A program made the position numbers and the translations under genes. Positions 9,368-18,550 of a stretch of DNA of 64,000 nucleotides are shown piece after piece. The DNA lies in the NCBI RefSeq assembly GCF_040719145.1, contig NZ_JBFDUZ010000002.1:124001-188000 (forward strand), in the 5' to 3' direction. The notes below the pieces were generated by a model. The model ran no database searches. It was not told where the DNA came from and was given only the letters and a program-made list of their open reading frames with translations. Position 1 is the stretch's first letter. Each line of letters begins with the position of its first letter. This DNA is from Paenibacillus sp. JQZ6Y-1. GTDB taxonomy: Bacteria; Bacillota; Bacilli; Paenibacillales; Paenibacillaceae.

Positions 9368-10279
9368 ATGATGAAAACAGTTTCCAAGCTGATTGTATCA
9401 ATCGCGCTCGTTTTTAGTATGGGAGCCGGTACGGTTCAGGCAGCAGCGGCATCACCAGACATTCAGGTTATCGTCAACAATTCAACCGTGTATGTTGGTG
9501 TGACCGCTTACGTGGACCGCGGCACAACGATGATTCCCATCAAGGCGCTGCAGTACATACCGGGCAATTCAACGATATGGAACAATATTAATCAAACGGT
9601 AACGGTCAGTCAGGAAGGCAAGGTCATTACGCTGGTCATTGGACAGACGACGGCAACGATCAATGATCGTACGGTGCAACTTCCAGTCGCGCCAACAATT
9701 CGTGACGGACGGGCAATGGTACCGCTACGCTTTATCGCGGAAGCGGCAGATGCAACGGTGTATTGGAATCCGACATCGCGCATCGTCTATGTTGCCAAAA
9801 CACCAGATCAGAATCTACGCCAGCTGAGCGGCACCGATCTGGCAACCGCACGCGAGGCAGCCGTATCGATTCCGCGCATTAACCGACTCAAGAGCTTCAC
9901 CCCATCGGAGAAAAGCGGCGGCAATTACCGTTATTACTTCCCAGAAGGACAGTATTACCCGTTCTTCGAGCAGCGTGGTGATGTCGTTTCCTACTATGAA
10001 ATGCAGGACAACCACAGCGAGCTAGTATGGACAGCCAAGCTGGATCTGACCAAGCAGTCGACGAACAATCTGTTCTTCCTGCCGTATGCAATTGAGCAGG
10101 AGGACGGAACCATGCCGAGCATTCTGAGTCGCGTCGTCTTTTTTGATAATCTGACATCTAACGGTGTATCGCGTTATGGCTATATCGACAACCCGATTCA
10201 GTCGGCAGGCAACAATAGTAGTAGCAGTCAGGCAGAAAATCGCTTTACCAATATACCGGAAGAGAAGCCAGTCAAATAA
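9368..10279 (+). CDS. Secreted copper amine oxidase N-terminal (stalk) domain protein
   Basis: This 303-residue exported protein has a signal peptide of about 26 residues ending in VQAAAA. Residues about 30-148 form the stalk domain. Its repeated pattern is TTMIPIKAL...VYWNP-like blocks, including GRAMVPLRFIAEAADATVYW followed by VYVA. The remaining 150 residues (FTPSEKSGGNYRYYFPEGQY and onward) are beta-rich and I do not recognise a family. GGAGG lies 9 bases before the ATG at 9368; a second ATG follows directly. Despite the family name such domains are not enzymes. They are cell-surface modules common in Paenibacillus. A strong terminator pair follows the gene. Confidence 0.82.
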   Translation: MMKTVSKLIVSIALVFSMGAGTVQAAAASPDIQVIVNNSTVYVGVTAYVDRGTTMIPIKALQYIPGNSTIWNNINQTVTVSQEGKVITLVIGQTTATINDRTVQLPVAPTIRDGRAMVPLRFIAEAADATVYWNPTSRIVYVAKTPDQNLRQLSGTDLATAREAAVSIPRINRLKSFTPSEKSGGNYRYYFPEGQYYPFFEQRGDVVSYYEMQDNHSELVWTAKLDLTKQSTNNLFFLPYAIEQEDGTMPSILSRVVFFDNLTSNGVSRYGYIDNPIQSAGNNSSSSQAENRFTNIPEEKPVK

Positions 10280-10423
10280 GCATAGCCAGTATCACTCTAT
10301 CGTCAGCTTGGCACATGTACTGAGTAAGCCGATCACGATAGACAAGCAACTCCAATGACACTGGCAGCAGATATGGATACGCCACGCTCGATGATTTTCC
10401 GTATCCATCCTTATCGTCCCGTC

Positions 10424-10463
10424 AACAGCCGAACCTGCGCAGTATAATGCAGGTTCGGCTGTT
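10424..10463 (+). terminator. Terminator-like hairpin, 15-bp perfect stem
   Basis: AACAGCCGAACCTGC (10424-10438) pairs perfectly with GCAGGTTCGGCTGTT (10449-10463). A weaker ATGGATAC/GTATCCAT helix (10373-10380/10401-10408) precedes it. Confidence 0.75.
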
Positions 10464-10633
10464 TGGTGTGGATATTCTCATGAATCATTACCAAAATACA
10501 GCTTCTCTTTTCCACAACTTCTACCTTGTCTTTCCACATTTGATTTGGAAAAGAAAGATAAAAGCGGATACAAAGCCATATCTCTTTTAAAATTAATCTA
10601 AAAAATGTACCAAAAAGCAAAGATAGTACCAAA

Positions 10634-10647
10634 TGATAACGCTATCA
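10634..10647 (+). promoter_or_regulatory. cre / LacI-type operator-like palindrome
   Basis: TGATAACGCTATCA matches the CcpA cre consensus (TGWAANCGNTNWCA) with one mismatch and is a 14-base perfect palindrome apart from its centre. It lies 142 bases before the sugar-binding-protein gene, so catabolite or LacI-family control is plausible. Confidence 0.5.
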
Positions 10648-10736
10648 AAAGGAGCGATGCCAATAATATAACAAATCCGTATAAATATATTCCTAACATC
10701 CGCTTAGAACGAGGTGGTAAGATTAATTTGTCAATA

Positions 10737-10750
10737 AGCAAACGCTTTCA
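10737..10750 (+). promoter_or_regulatory. Second cre/LacI-like operator
   Basis: AGCAAACGCTTTCA has the AAACGCTTT core of CcpA/LacI operators with two mismatches to the cre consensus. It is 39 bases before the ATG of the binding-protein gene, a position suited to blocking transcription. Confidence 0.45.
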
Positions 10751-10788
10751 AAAGTAAAACACTATACAAGAGCAGGGGTTGAAACAAA

Positions 10789-12078
10789 ATGAAAAAACTG
10801 ATGTTTCTTTTACTGGCAAGCGTACTGCTGCTGTCCGCATGTTCTAGCGGAGGCGGAAGCGCAAGCTCAGGTTCTGATCCATCCGCCAAAGAAATTACCA
10901 TTTGGGCATGGGACAAGAACTTCAACATTGCCGCACTGGAACTTGCCAAAACAAAATATATGGAATCTCATCCTGATGTAAAAATCAACATCGTTGAAAA
11001 TGCACAGGCTGATATCGTACAAAAGCTGAACACTGGTCTGAACTCCGGTACAACCAAAGGTCTGCCTAACGTTGTTCTGATCGAGGACTATCGTTCCCAA
11101 AACTTCTTGCAAGCGTATCCAGATTCTTTTGTCGATATGTCTAGCAAAATCAAAGCTTCCGACTTTGCTGATTACAAAGCAGGTCCTACCAGCTTTGAAG
11201 GCAAACAATACGGGATTCCATTTGACTCTGGCGTAACAGGCATGTATGTACGTACAGACTATCTGAAGGAAGCTGGTTACACACCAGACGATCTGAAAAA
11301 CATCACTTGGGATCAATACATCGACATCGGTAAAAAAGTAAAAGCTGCTACAGGTAAAGATATGCTGACACAAGATCCTAACGATCTCGGTCTGATTCGT
11401 GCGATGATCCAATCCGCGGGTTCTTGGTACCTGAAAGAAGATGGCACAACACCAAACATCGCGAACAATGCCGCACTGAAAAAAGCGCTGGAAACATACA
11501 AAGCAATGTATGATGCCAATATCGTAAAAGCAAACTCCGACTGGAGCCAATTCTTGGCTGCATTCAACAGCGGTGATGTAGCATCCGTACCAACAGGTAA
11601 CTGGATTACACCATCCGTAAAAGCAGAAGCTTCCCAATCTGGTAAATGGGCAGTTGTACCATTCCCAGTGCTGACAGATGTGCCAAACTCGGTACACGCT
11701 TCCAACATCGGTGGTAGCTCTTGGTATGTAATGAACGTAGACGGTAAAGATACAGCTGCTGACTTCATGGCTTCCACTTTTGGTTCTGACAAAGACCTGT
11801 ACCAACAAATGCTGGATAAAATCGGCGTTGTGTCTACACTGAAATCCGCTTCCGAAGGTAGTGCATATGATAAAGCTGAAGAATTCTTCGGCGGTCAAAA
11901 AATCTATGCTGACTTCGCAAAATGGACAACAGAAGTTCCAAAAGTAAACTATGGTCTGCACACTTATGCAATCGAAGACATCATGACAGTGGAACTGCAA
12001 AACTACCTGAACGGTAGCAAAGACGTTGACACCATGATGAATGATGTACAAGCACAAGCTGAAGCTCAACTGAAATAA
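10789..12078 (+). CDS. Sugar ABC transporter substrate-binding lipoprotein
   Basis: This 429-residue lipoprotein has a signal sequence ending in the lipobox LLSAC (Cys at about residue 20), then a Gly/Ser linker and an extracellular solute-binding protein family 1 fold. ITIWAWDKN marks the mature N-terminus, and GKQYGIPFDSGVTGMYVRTDY is the typical hinge region. It captures an oligosaccharide outside the cell and delivers it to the two permeases that follow. Codon use is strongly biased, suggesting high expression. A hairpin at 12104-12136 between it and the permease genes would favour a higher dose of binding protein than of permeases. The beta-galactosidase downstream suggests a galactoside ligand; this is inference. 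Confidence 0.92.
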   Translation: MKKLMFLLLASVLLLSACSSGGGSASSGSDPSAKEITIWAWDKNFNIAALELAKTKYMESHPDVKINIVENAQADIVQKLNTGLNSGTTKGLPNVVLIEDYRSQNFLQAYPDSFVDMSSKIKASDFADYKAGPTSFEGKQYGIPFDSGVTGMYVRTDYLKEAGYTPDDLKNITWDQYIDIGKKVKAATGKDMLTQDPNDLGLIRAMIQSAGSWYLKEDGTTPNIANNAALKKALETYKAMYDANIVKANSDWSQFLAAFNSGDVASVPTGNWITPSVKAEASQSGKWAVVPFPVLTDVPNSVHASNIGGSSWYVMNVDGKDTAADFMASTFGSDKDLYQQMLDKIGVVSTLKSASEGSAYDKAEEFFGGQKIYADFAKWTTEVPKVNYGLHTYAIEDIMTVELQNYLNGSKDVDTMMNDVQAQAEAQLK

Positions 12079-12103
12079 TCCGGACATGGTAATGAATGGG
12101 GAG

Positions 12104-12136
12104 ATAAAACCTTGGGCTGATCGTTCAAGGTTTTAT
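12104..12136 (+). terminator. Intercistronic hairpin (partial terminator or RNA stabiliser)
   Basis: ATAAAACCTTG (12104-12114) pairs perfectly with CAAGGTTTTAT (12126-12136). The T-run is short. Its position between binding-protein and permease genes fits differential expression inside one operon. Confidence 0.65.
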
Positions 12137-12243
12137 TTCCTTATTATGACCGGGGCTGTAAACCATACCTGAAATGTGTACGTCGCAGGCTAAGCATACA
12201 AAAACAAACAAGCAAACCGGCGATACGAGGGAGATGAGACGAT

Positions 12244-13173
12244 ATGAAAACTGCTGAACCCGCTTTGAACCAGAGTCAGAAAACAACACGCCCACGCATG
12301 GGCAACCATATGAAAGAAAGTATTACCGGCTGGGTATTCGTTGGAATCGCAGCACTCTTGATTTGTATTTTCTTCTTCTATCCTATGATCCAAGCACTGA
12401 TCCTGTCCTTCCAGACAGGTAAAGGCATGAATTTGAAATTTAATGGCCTTGATAACTACGCACGACTGTTCATCGACAGTACCTTTATCATGGCTGTCAA
12501 AAATACATTCATCTATCTTCTGTTCCAAGTACCGCTGATGGTCATTCTGGCCCTGTTTATCTCGGTACTGCTGAATGACCGCAATCTGAAATTCAAAGGC
12601 TTTTTCCGTACGGCGATCTTCCTGCCGTGTATCACTTCACTGGTTGCGTACTCCGTTGTATTCAAATACCTGTTCGCACCAGACGGTCTCGTTAACGGTA
12701 TGCTGATGGGTCTGCACGTAATCGGTACACCGATCCAGTGGATCACCGATCCATTCTGGGCGAAAATCACAATCATTATCGCGATCACATGGCGCTGGAC
12801 TGGCTATAACATGATCTTCTATCTGTCCGGTTTGCAAAACATTGATAGCTCCATCTATGAAGCAGCGCGTATCGACGGCGCTTCGGCAGTTCGTCAATTT
12901 TTCAGCATTACCGTACCACTGCTCAAACCAATCATTCTGTTTACGTCGATCACTTCGACGATTGGTACTCTGCAATTGTTCGATGAGGTTGTGAATATTA
13001 CTAAGGGTGGACCGGGTAACGCAACAACGACCATCTCCCAATACATTTACAATCTGTCATTCAAATACTCGCCAGACTTTGGTTATGCGGCGACCGTATC
13101 ATACTCAATCGTAATTATGGTTATCATTCTTTCCTTCATTCAGTTCAAAGTGGCAGGTGAGCGCAATGGCTAA
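12244..13173 (+). CDS. Sugar ABC transporter permease (MalF/UgpA type)
   Basis: This 309-residue inner-membrane subunit has six hydrophobic segments and the binding-protein-dependent transport signature near residues 200-220 (YEAARIDGASAVRQFF), the EAA loop that docks on the ATPase. GGGAG precedes the ATG at 12244. It overlaps the second permease by 8 bases. No ATPase is encoded in the window next to it, which is usual for Bacillales importers served by a shared MsmX-type ATPase encoded elsewhere. Confidence 0.93.
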   Translation: MKTAEPALNQSQKTTRPRMGNHMKESITGWVFVGIAALLICIFFFYPMIQALILSFQTGKGMNLKFNGLDNYARLFIDSTFIMAVKNTFIYLLFQVPLMVILALFISVLLNDRNLKFKGFFRTAIFLPCITSLVAYSVVFKYLFAPDGLVNGMLMGLHVIGTPIQWITDPFWAKITIIIAITWRWTGYNMIFYLSGLQNIDSSIYEAARIDGASAVRQFFSITVPLLKPIILFTSITSTIGTLQLFDEVVNITKGGPGNATTTISQYIYNLSFKYSPDFGYAATVSYSIVIMVIILSFIQFKVAGERNG

Positions 13174-13990
13174 GACCAAATCAACATTCACATATTTGTT
13201 CCTGATTATTGCTGCATTTGTCTCGATCTTCCCATTCTTTTGGATGATCGTCAGCTCGACGAATCTTTCGGTAGATGTTACGCAAGGACGTCTGCTGCCG
13301 GGTGCTCATCTGATGGACAATCTGGCGAAGCTGACCAGCTCCGTAGATATTTGGACAGCGATGGCGAACTCGGCTAAAATCTCTGTCTCCACAACGATTC
13401 TCGCGCTGCTGATTGCTTCACTGGCAGGCTATGGCTTTGAAATCTATCGCAGTAAAGCAAAAGACATCGTGTTCAATATCCTGCTGCTGTCGATGATGAT
13501 TCCATTCGCAGCCCTGATGGTGCCGCTGTACCGTATGTTCGGTAAGATCACTAATGTTGTATCCTTTATCGGTATTGATACACCAGCAGCGGTCGTTATC
13601 CCAACGATGACTACCGCGTTCCTCATCTTCTTCTTCCGTCAAAGCACAAAGATGTTTCCAAAGGATCTGCTGGAAGCAGGACGGATGGACGGACTGAGCG
13701 AGCTGGGCTTGTTCTTCCGCATTTATATGCCAACGATGAAAACAACGTATGCAGCAGCTGCGATTATCACTTTCATGTCCAGCTGGAACAACTATCTGTG
13801 GCCACTCGTTATTTTGCAAACACCAGAGAATCAAACGATTCCGCTGCTCATCTCTAACTTGGGCTCCAGCTACTCACCAGACTATGGTGTGATCATGCTG
13901 GCAATCGTGATCTCAACTCTGCCAACAGCGCTTGTATTCTTCCTCATGCAGAAGCACTTTGTAGCAGGTATGGTTGGATCGGTGAAATAA
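13166..13990 (+). CDS. Sugar ABC transporter permease (MalG/AraQ type)
   Basis: The second membrane subunit of the importer has 274 residues. The ATG at 13166 overlaps the preceding gene by 8 bases, with AGGTGAG in front; a GTG at 13157 is a possible alternative. There are six hydrophobic segments, and the EAA loop LEAGRMDGLSELGLFFRI lies near residue 170. The C-terminus KHFVAGMVGSVK is typical of MalG-like subunits. It ends the operon just before the long palindrome at 14007. Confidence 0.93.
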   Translation: MAKTKSTFTYLFLIIAAFVSIFPFFWMIVSSTNLSVDVTQGRLLPGAHLMDNLAKLTSSVDIWTAMANSAKISVSTTILALLIASLAGYGFEIYRSKAKDIVFNILLLSMMIPFAALMVPLYRMFGKITNVVSFIGIDTPAAVVIPTMTTAFLIFFFRQSTKMFPKDLLEAGRMDGLSELGLFFRIYMPTMKTTYAAAAIITFMSSWNNYLWPLVILQTPENQTIPLLISNLGSSYSPDYGVIMLAIVISTLPTALVFFLMQKHFVAGMVGSVK

Positions 13991-14006
13991 GTTTGCGACT
14001 GGGTTT

Positions 14007-14202
14007 ATGGAAATCATAGGCTGAGGTTGTGAGCTGGAACGCTCCGGGGAAGGGATTGTCCTGAAGTGTCGCCGTTAAGGGTCGGATATTTTGAATTTCC
14101 TTTGACAAGGAAAATATCCGACCCTTAAATGCGAGCGCTTCGCTCTTTTCAGGACAATTCCCTTCCCCTCCGCTCCAGCGTACCACCGCAGCCTTTTTCC
14201 AT
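14007..14202. repeat. 196-bp imperfect palindrome with 18-bp perfect core stem
   Basis: The core TTAAGGGTCGGATATTTT (14075-14092) is mirrored perfectly at 14111-14128. An outer block (14046-14065, GGGGAAGGGATTGTCCTGAA) is mirrored at 14148-14168 with one extra base. Beyond it ATGGAAA...AGGCTG...GCTGGA (14007-14036) is mirrored imperfectly up to 14202. The core can terminate transcription of the importer operon. The length and layered imperfect arms resemble a MITE or other dispersed palindromic element rather than a simple terminator. No open frame lies inside. Confidence 0.75.
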
Positions 14203-14254
14203 GCACAGCGTAAATGATTTCACTTGCGGTGAGGAGTAGGGGAAGGGATTTTGG

Positions 14255-14375
14255 GACTAGCGTTTGGAGTTGGAGTTTTGGATGTAGTGTTATGTATTTT
14301 TTTGTGTGGGTTGGGTCTGTGAATGTGGTTTGAGAGTTTTGAAGGATTTGGGATTTTCTTGTATAAGAATATGGA
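14255..14375 (+). other. GT-rich, almost C-free tract upstream of lacZ
   Basis: About 120 bases are made almost only of G, T and A on the plus strand, with two or three C residues. The promoter of the beta-galactosidase probably lies at or after its end. The rest of the 14203-14469 gap shows no gene; AGGGGAAGGGATT at 14238 echoes the arm of the preceding palindrome. Confidence 0.5.
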
Positions 14376-14469
14376 ACTATTATTGAAGCGATTTTATTAT
14401 ATTAAATTGGTGTGGGATGACAGGATATAATAATTAGGTAGATATTTTAACGGAATGGAGTGGATGGGT

Positions 14470-17400
14470 ATGAGTAAGACGGAAGTGGATGTTCGTGGGA
14501 AACAGCGTGTGAATGAGGCTTCGCTGGAGTGGTTGACGGATACTTCGGTGTTTGCGGTGAATCGGGTGGATGCGTATTCGGATCATCGGTATTATGAGTC
14601 GTTAGAGCAGGCTCAGGCTGGTGGCACGATGGACTGGCGATATTCGTTGAATGGCAATTGGAAGTTTCATTATGCGATCAATCCAGCGGCACGTCCGCAG
14701 GGCTTTTATACAGAAGGATTTTCTTGTGCGGGCTGGGGCGATATTACGGTTCCGGGGCATATTCAGACGCAAGGCTACGGGCAGATGCAGTATGTGAATA
14801 CGATGTATCCGTGGGATGGCGTGGAGAATCTGCGTCCACCGTTTATCTCCGAGGATTATAATCCGGTAGGTAGTTATGTGAAGCATTTTGTATTGCCGGA
14901 GCAGCTGGATGGGGAACGTCCGGTGTACATTTCGTTTCAAGGTGTCGAATCGGCATTTTATGTATGGCTGAATGGCCAGTTTGTGGGATATGGGGAAGAC
15001 AGCTTTACGCCGTCCGACTTTGACCTGACTCCGTTTATTCAATCTGGCGAAAACCGTCTGGCTGTGGAAGTGTATCAGCGTAGTACGGGAGCATGGTTGG
15101 AGGATCAGGATTTCTGGCGTTTCTCCGGTATATTCCGTGAGGTGTATCTGTATACAGTACCAGAGGTTCATGTGCGTGATCTGCATGTCCATGCTGGGCT
15201 AGACGATACGTATACGCAAGGGCAATTCCGTGTGAATCTGTCGCTGGAGCAAGGACAATCTGCCAATGGTGCCAAAGCGGTCTTGGAATTGAAGGACGTA
15301 GATGGCAATGTAGTGGCATCCGGTGAAGCTGCATTTGCAGATGGGGAACAGGGTGGAACAGCCAGCTTTGACGCAACAGTAGACAATGTATCCACATGGA
15401 ATGCGGAGCAGCCATATCTGTATACACTGTACATTTCCGTATATAACGCTGCTGGCGAATTGACGGAAGTGATTCCGCAGCGCGTAGGCTTCCGCCGTTT
15501 TGAGATGATCAACAAGGTGATGTGCATTAACGGCAAGCGGATCGTATTCAAAGGCGTGAACCGTCATGAATTCAACTGCCGTACCGGACGTGCGGTGACG
15601 GAAGAGGATATGCTGTGGGATATTCGTACGATTAAGCAAAACAATATGAATGCGGTACGTACATCACATTATCCGAATCAGACACGCTGGTATGAGCTGT
15701 GCGACGAGTATGGCATTTACCTGATCGACGAGATGAATCTGGAAACCCACGGTTCATGGCAGAAGCTAGGTGCGGTTGAGCCATCGTGGAATATTCCGGG
15801 CGATTTGCCGGAATGGCAGGATATCGTGATGGATCGTGCGATCTCGATGGTGGAGCGCGACAAGAACCATCCGTCCATCCTCATCTGGTCATGCGGGAAT
15901 GAGTCGTATGCTGGTCAGGTCATCCTGAATGTGGCAAACTATTTCCGCGAAACCGATCCGACGCGTCTGGTGCATTATGAAGGTGTCTTCCATAACCGCG
16001 ATTTCGACGACAGCAGCGATATGGAGAGCCGGATGTACGCGAAGCCAGCGGATATTGAAGAATATCTGAACAATGATCCACAAAAGCCGTACATCAGCTG
16101 CGAATACATGCACGCGATGGGCAACTCGGTCGGTGGCATGCACAAATATACCGAACTGGAAAATAAATATGAGCTGTATCAAGGCGGCTTTATCTGGGAT
16201 TATATTGACCAAGCGGTTATGAAGAAAAATCGCTTTGGCGACGAGTATCTTGCTTACGGCGGCGACTATGATGATCGCGCGACCGACTATGGTTTCTGCA
16301 CAGACGGAATCGTGTACGCAGACCGCAAAGTATCGCCGAAAATGCAGGAGGTCAAATTCCTGTACCAAAATCTCAAGCTAATCCCTGATCAGCAGGGCGT
16401 AACCGTGCGCAATGAGAATCTGTTCGCTGGTACGGAGGAATACACGCTGGTGTACCGACTGTACCGCGAAGGTGTATTGGTGCATGAGCAGAAGCTGGAT
16501 GTACAGGTAGAAGCAGGTACAGAGCAACATGTAGACATTCCCTTGCCAGAAACGGCGCAAGCAGCAGGCGAGTATGCGATTCACGCATCCTTCGTGCTGA
16601 AACAGGCGACGCTATGGGCGGAAGCTGGATATGAAATGGCATTTGGCGAGCATGTATTCATCGTAGAGTCTACGCAGTCGCAGACCATTCCCGTGCGTAT
16701 CGGCGAGATGCGTATTGCCGAAGGCGATGTGAATGTGGGCATCCACGGCGACAACTACAGCATCATGTTCTCGCGTGCCGCAGGTAGTCTCACTTCGCTA
16801 CGCTATGATGGACGCGAATACATTTCCACACCACCTGCACCGCTGTTCTGGCGGGCAACGACGGATAATGATCGCGGTACAGCGCAAGGCTTTACATCAG
16901 GTGCATGGTTTGCAGCTAGTTTGACGCGCCGCTGCACAGGTATGCAGTTGGACAAAGCGGACGACCGTGTAACATTTACATTCCAATACGCGTTCAGCAT
17001 CCACCCAGATGTGAGTATGACAACCGTCTACACTGTATACCGCGATGGCAGTCTGCATGTGAAATCAAGCTATGTTGGCGCAGCCGGTCTGCCGGATCTG
17101 CCGATTGTAGCGTTGTCGTTCAAAATTCCAGCCGATTACCATCATCTGAATTGGTATGCGATGGGTCCAGATGAAAACTATATCGACCGCGCATTCGGCG
17201 CTAGACTGGGCGTATTCCAAAATGATGCTGCCGACAATGTGTCTGGCTATGTAGTACCACAGGAGAGCGGTAACCGTACTGGTGTGCGCCGTGTGGACAT
17301 CACCAACGATAACCAGCAAGGTCTGCGCATCACGTCTCCTGCACATGCACCAGTGGAATGCAATATCTCGCCATACACTGCATTTGAACTGGAAAGTGCA

Positions 17401-17571
17401 GCCCATCTGTATGAACTGCCACCAGTACACTACACCGTCGTTACGGTTGCAGGTAAACAAATGGGCGTGGGCGGCGATGATAGCTGGGGCGCACCGGTAC
17501 ACCCGGAATATCGCATTTCGTCGGATACCGATCTGAGCTTTGAATTTACCATTGCACCGTTCCGTGTCTAA
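14470..17571 (+). CDS. lacZ: Beta-galactosidase, glycoside hydrolase family 2
   Basis: This is a 1033-residue LacZ-type enzyme that hydrolyses terminal beta-galactosides such as lactose. GGAG stands 9 bases before the ATG at 14470; an in-frame ATG at 14455 has no ribosome site. Domain order is an N-terminal jelly roll (SYVKHFVLPEQL...GVESAFYVWLNGQFVGYGEDSFTPSDFDLT), an Ig-like domain, a TIM barrel and the C-terminal bgal_small_N domain. The acid/base Glu is residue 478 in CGNES and the nucleophile is Glu545 in SCEYMHAMGNS. The length matches long LacZ enzymes. No signal peptide is present, so it acts in the cytoplasm on sugars probably brought in by the importer upstream. A terminator follows. 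Confidence 0.95.
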   Translation: MSKTEVDVRGKQRVNEASLEWLTDTSVFAVNRVDAYSDHRYYESLEQAQAGGTMDWRYSLNGNWKFHYAINPAARPQGFYTEGFSCAGWGDITVPGHIQTQGYGQMQYVNTMYPWDGVENLRPPFISEDYNPVGSYVKHFVLPEQLDGERPVYISFQGVESAFYVWLNGQFVGYGEDSFTPSDFDLTPFIQSGENRLAVEVYQRSTGAWLEDQDFWRFSGIFREVYLYTVPEVHVRDLHVHAGLDDTYTQGQFRVNLSLEQGQSANGAKAVLELKDVDGNVVASGEAAFADGEQGGTASFDATVDNVSTWNAEQPYLYTLYISVYNAAGELTEVIPQRVGFRRFEMINKVMCINGKRIVFKGVNRHEFNCRTGRAVTEEDMLWDIRTIKQNNMNAVRTSHYPNQTRWYELCDEYGIYLIDEMNLETHGSWQKLGAVEPSWNIPGDLPEWQDIVMDRAISMVERDKNHPSILIWSCGNESYAGQVILNVANYFRETDPTRLVHYEGVFHNRDFDDSSDMESRMYAKPADIEEYLNNDPQKPYISCEYMHAMGNSVGGMHKYTELENKYELYQGGFIWDYIDQAVMKKNRFGDEYLAYGGDYDDRATDYGFCTDGIVYADRKVSPKMQEVKFLYQNLKLIPDQQGVTVRNENLFAGTEEYTLVYRLYREGVLVHEQKLDVQVEAGTEQHVDIPLPETAQAAGEYAIHASFVLKQATLWAEAGYEMAFGEHVFIVESTQSQTIPVRIGEMRIAEGDVNVGIHGDNYSIMFSRAAGSLTSLRYDGREYISTPPAPLFWRATTDNDRGTAQGFTSGAWFAASLTRRCTGMQLDKADDRVTFTFQYAFSIHPDVSMTTVYTVYRDGSLHVKSSYVGAAGLPDLPIVALSFKIPADYHHLNWYAMGPDENYIDRAFGARLGVFQNDAADNVSGYVVPQESGNRTGVRRVDITNDNQQGLRITSPAHAPVECNISPYTAFELESAAHLYELPPVHYTVVTVAGKQMGVGGDDSWGAPVHPEYRISSDTDLSFEFTIAPFRV

Positions 17572-17578
17572 ACATACA

Positions 17579-17615
17579 CCCCTGTTGTGTCATTGCTGAC
17601 ATAACAGGGGATTTT
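17579..17615 (+). terminator. Terminator after beta-galactosidase
   Basis: CCCCTGTTGTGTCA (17579-17592) pairs with TGACATAACAGGGG (17597-17610), followed by a T-rich run. Confidence 0.85.
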
Positions 17616-17784
17616 TGTATTCCAGTATTTGACATAGATAGCAAGCGTGTTATATATTAGTGAGGTATTTTATTCCTAAAAATATACATATAGGGAATAA
17701 GAATCATAAGGCAGTTAAGCGGGACTACAAGATAAATGGTACATCGCTCTGCCCACCTTACTTTGACTATAAAGGAGAATACAT

Positions 17785-18393
17785 ATGATCAAATCTGTAC
17801 TTCGTTTGCGCTTGACTATCGTTATGGCATTACTTGTTTCATTGACAGGGCTGTGGGGCAATACGCCGTCTGCCAGCGCGGCAACAACGCATACTCCAAT
17901 TATTTTCGTGCATGGACTGGGTGGCTCTGCTAGTAATTTTATAGCGATTGAAAGCTATCTGACTCGTCAAGGCTGGTCCTCCAACGAACTGTATGCTATC
18001 GATCTGCCTACCAAAAATGGTGTGCAAACACTCAACGCCGCAGCGATTCGCAGCAAGGTAGACGATGTGCTGGCGCGTACGGGCAGCACGAAGGTGAACA
18101 TCGTTGCGCACAGCATGGGTGGCGCTAACAGCTTATATTACATCATCAACTACGGCGGCGCTGATAAAGTGGACAAACTAATCACGCTTGGTGGTGCGAA
18201 TCGTCTGACGACGAACAGTGCACCTGCTGGTGTGGATGTAACCTCGATCTATACACTGAACGATCAGATTGTTAGCAACTATCTGTCCATTCTGGATGGT
18301 GCGAATAATATCCGTATTGCGGGTGTTATGCACATCGGTCTGCTGTACAACTCCAATGTGAACAGCCTCATTCTGGAAGCTCTGCAAAAGTAG
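17785..18393 (+). CDS. Secreted triacylglycerol lipase, LipA type
   Basis: This 202-residue alpha/beta hydrolase has a signal peptide of about 33 residues (ending SASAA) and aligns along its length with B. subtilis LipA, the minimal lipase of subfamily I.4. The nucleophile elbow is AHSMG (Ser110), where Ala replaces the first Gly of GxSxG as is characteristic of that subfamily. Asp160 in TLNDQIVSNYLS and His183 in MHIGLLY complete the triad. LGGANRLTT is also shared. AAAGGAG lies 7-8 bases before the ATG. There is no lid domain. The enzyme is exported and cleaves esters of glycerol. It is a single gene with its own terminator. Confidence 0.93.
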   Translation: MIKSVLRLRLTIVMALLVSLTGLWGNTPSASAATTHTPIIFVHGLGGSASNFIAIESYLTRQGWSSNELYAIDLPTKNGVQTLNAAAIRSKVDDVLARTGSTKVNIVAHSMGGANSLYYIINYGGADKVDKLITLGGANRLTTNSAPAGVDVTSIYTLNDQIVSNYLSILDGANNIRIAGVMHIGLLYNSNVNSLILEALQK

Positions 18394-18462
18394 ATTTCCA
18401 TTTACAACAGGGTTGATTGGAATGGATGGTGCGAATCACGGAATCACATATCCATCTATCAC

Positions 18463-18503
18463 GGTCGGCTAGGCATCTATTGCCTATGCCGACCCTTTTT
18501 TTT
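18463..18503 (+). terminator. Strong terminator after lipase
   Basis: GGTCGGCTAGGCA (18463-18475) pairs with TGCCTATGCCGACC (18481-18494, one bulged base), followed by eight T. Confidence 0.9.
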
Positions 18504-18550
18504 ATACTGAGAGGACTATAACAATGAAGCGGGCTAGAGGGGGAGATGGC

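Noticed and set aside
9124-9417. 97-codon frame before the first stalk gene
   Set aside because: No ribosome site, odd composition, and it runs into the real gene in another frame.
10867-12087. 406-codon open frame antisense to the sugar-binding protein
   Set aside because: It is a by-product of the biased codon use of the real gene. It is Cys/Phe/Val-rich and has no ribosome site or family resemblance.
17736-17933. 65-codon frame overlapping the lipase start
   Set aside because: It is out of frame with the lipase, which has a full signal peptide, ribosome site and catalytic triad.
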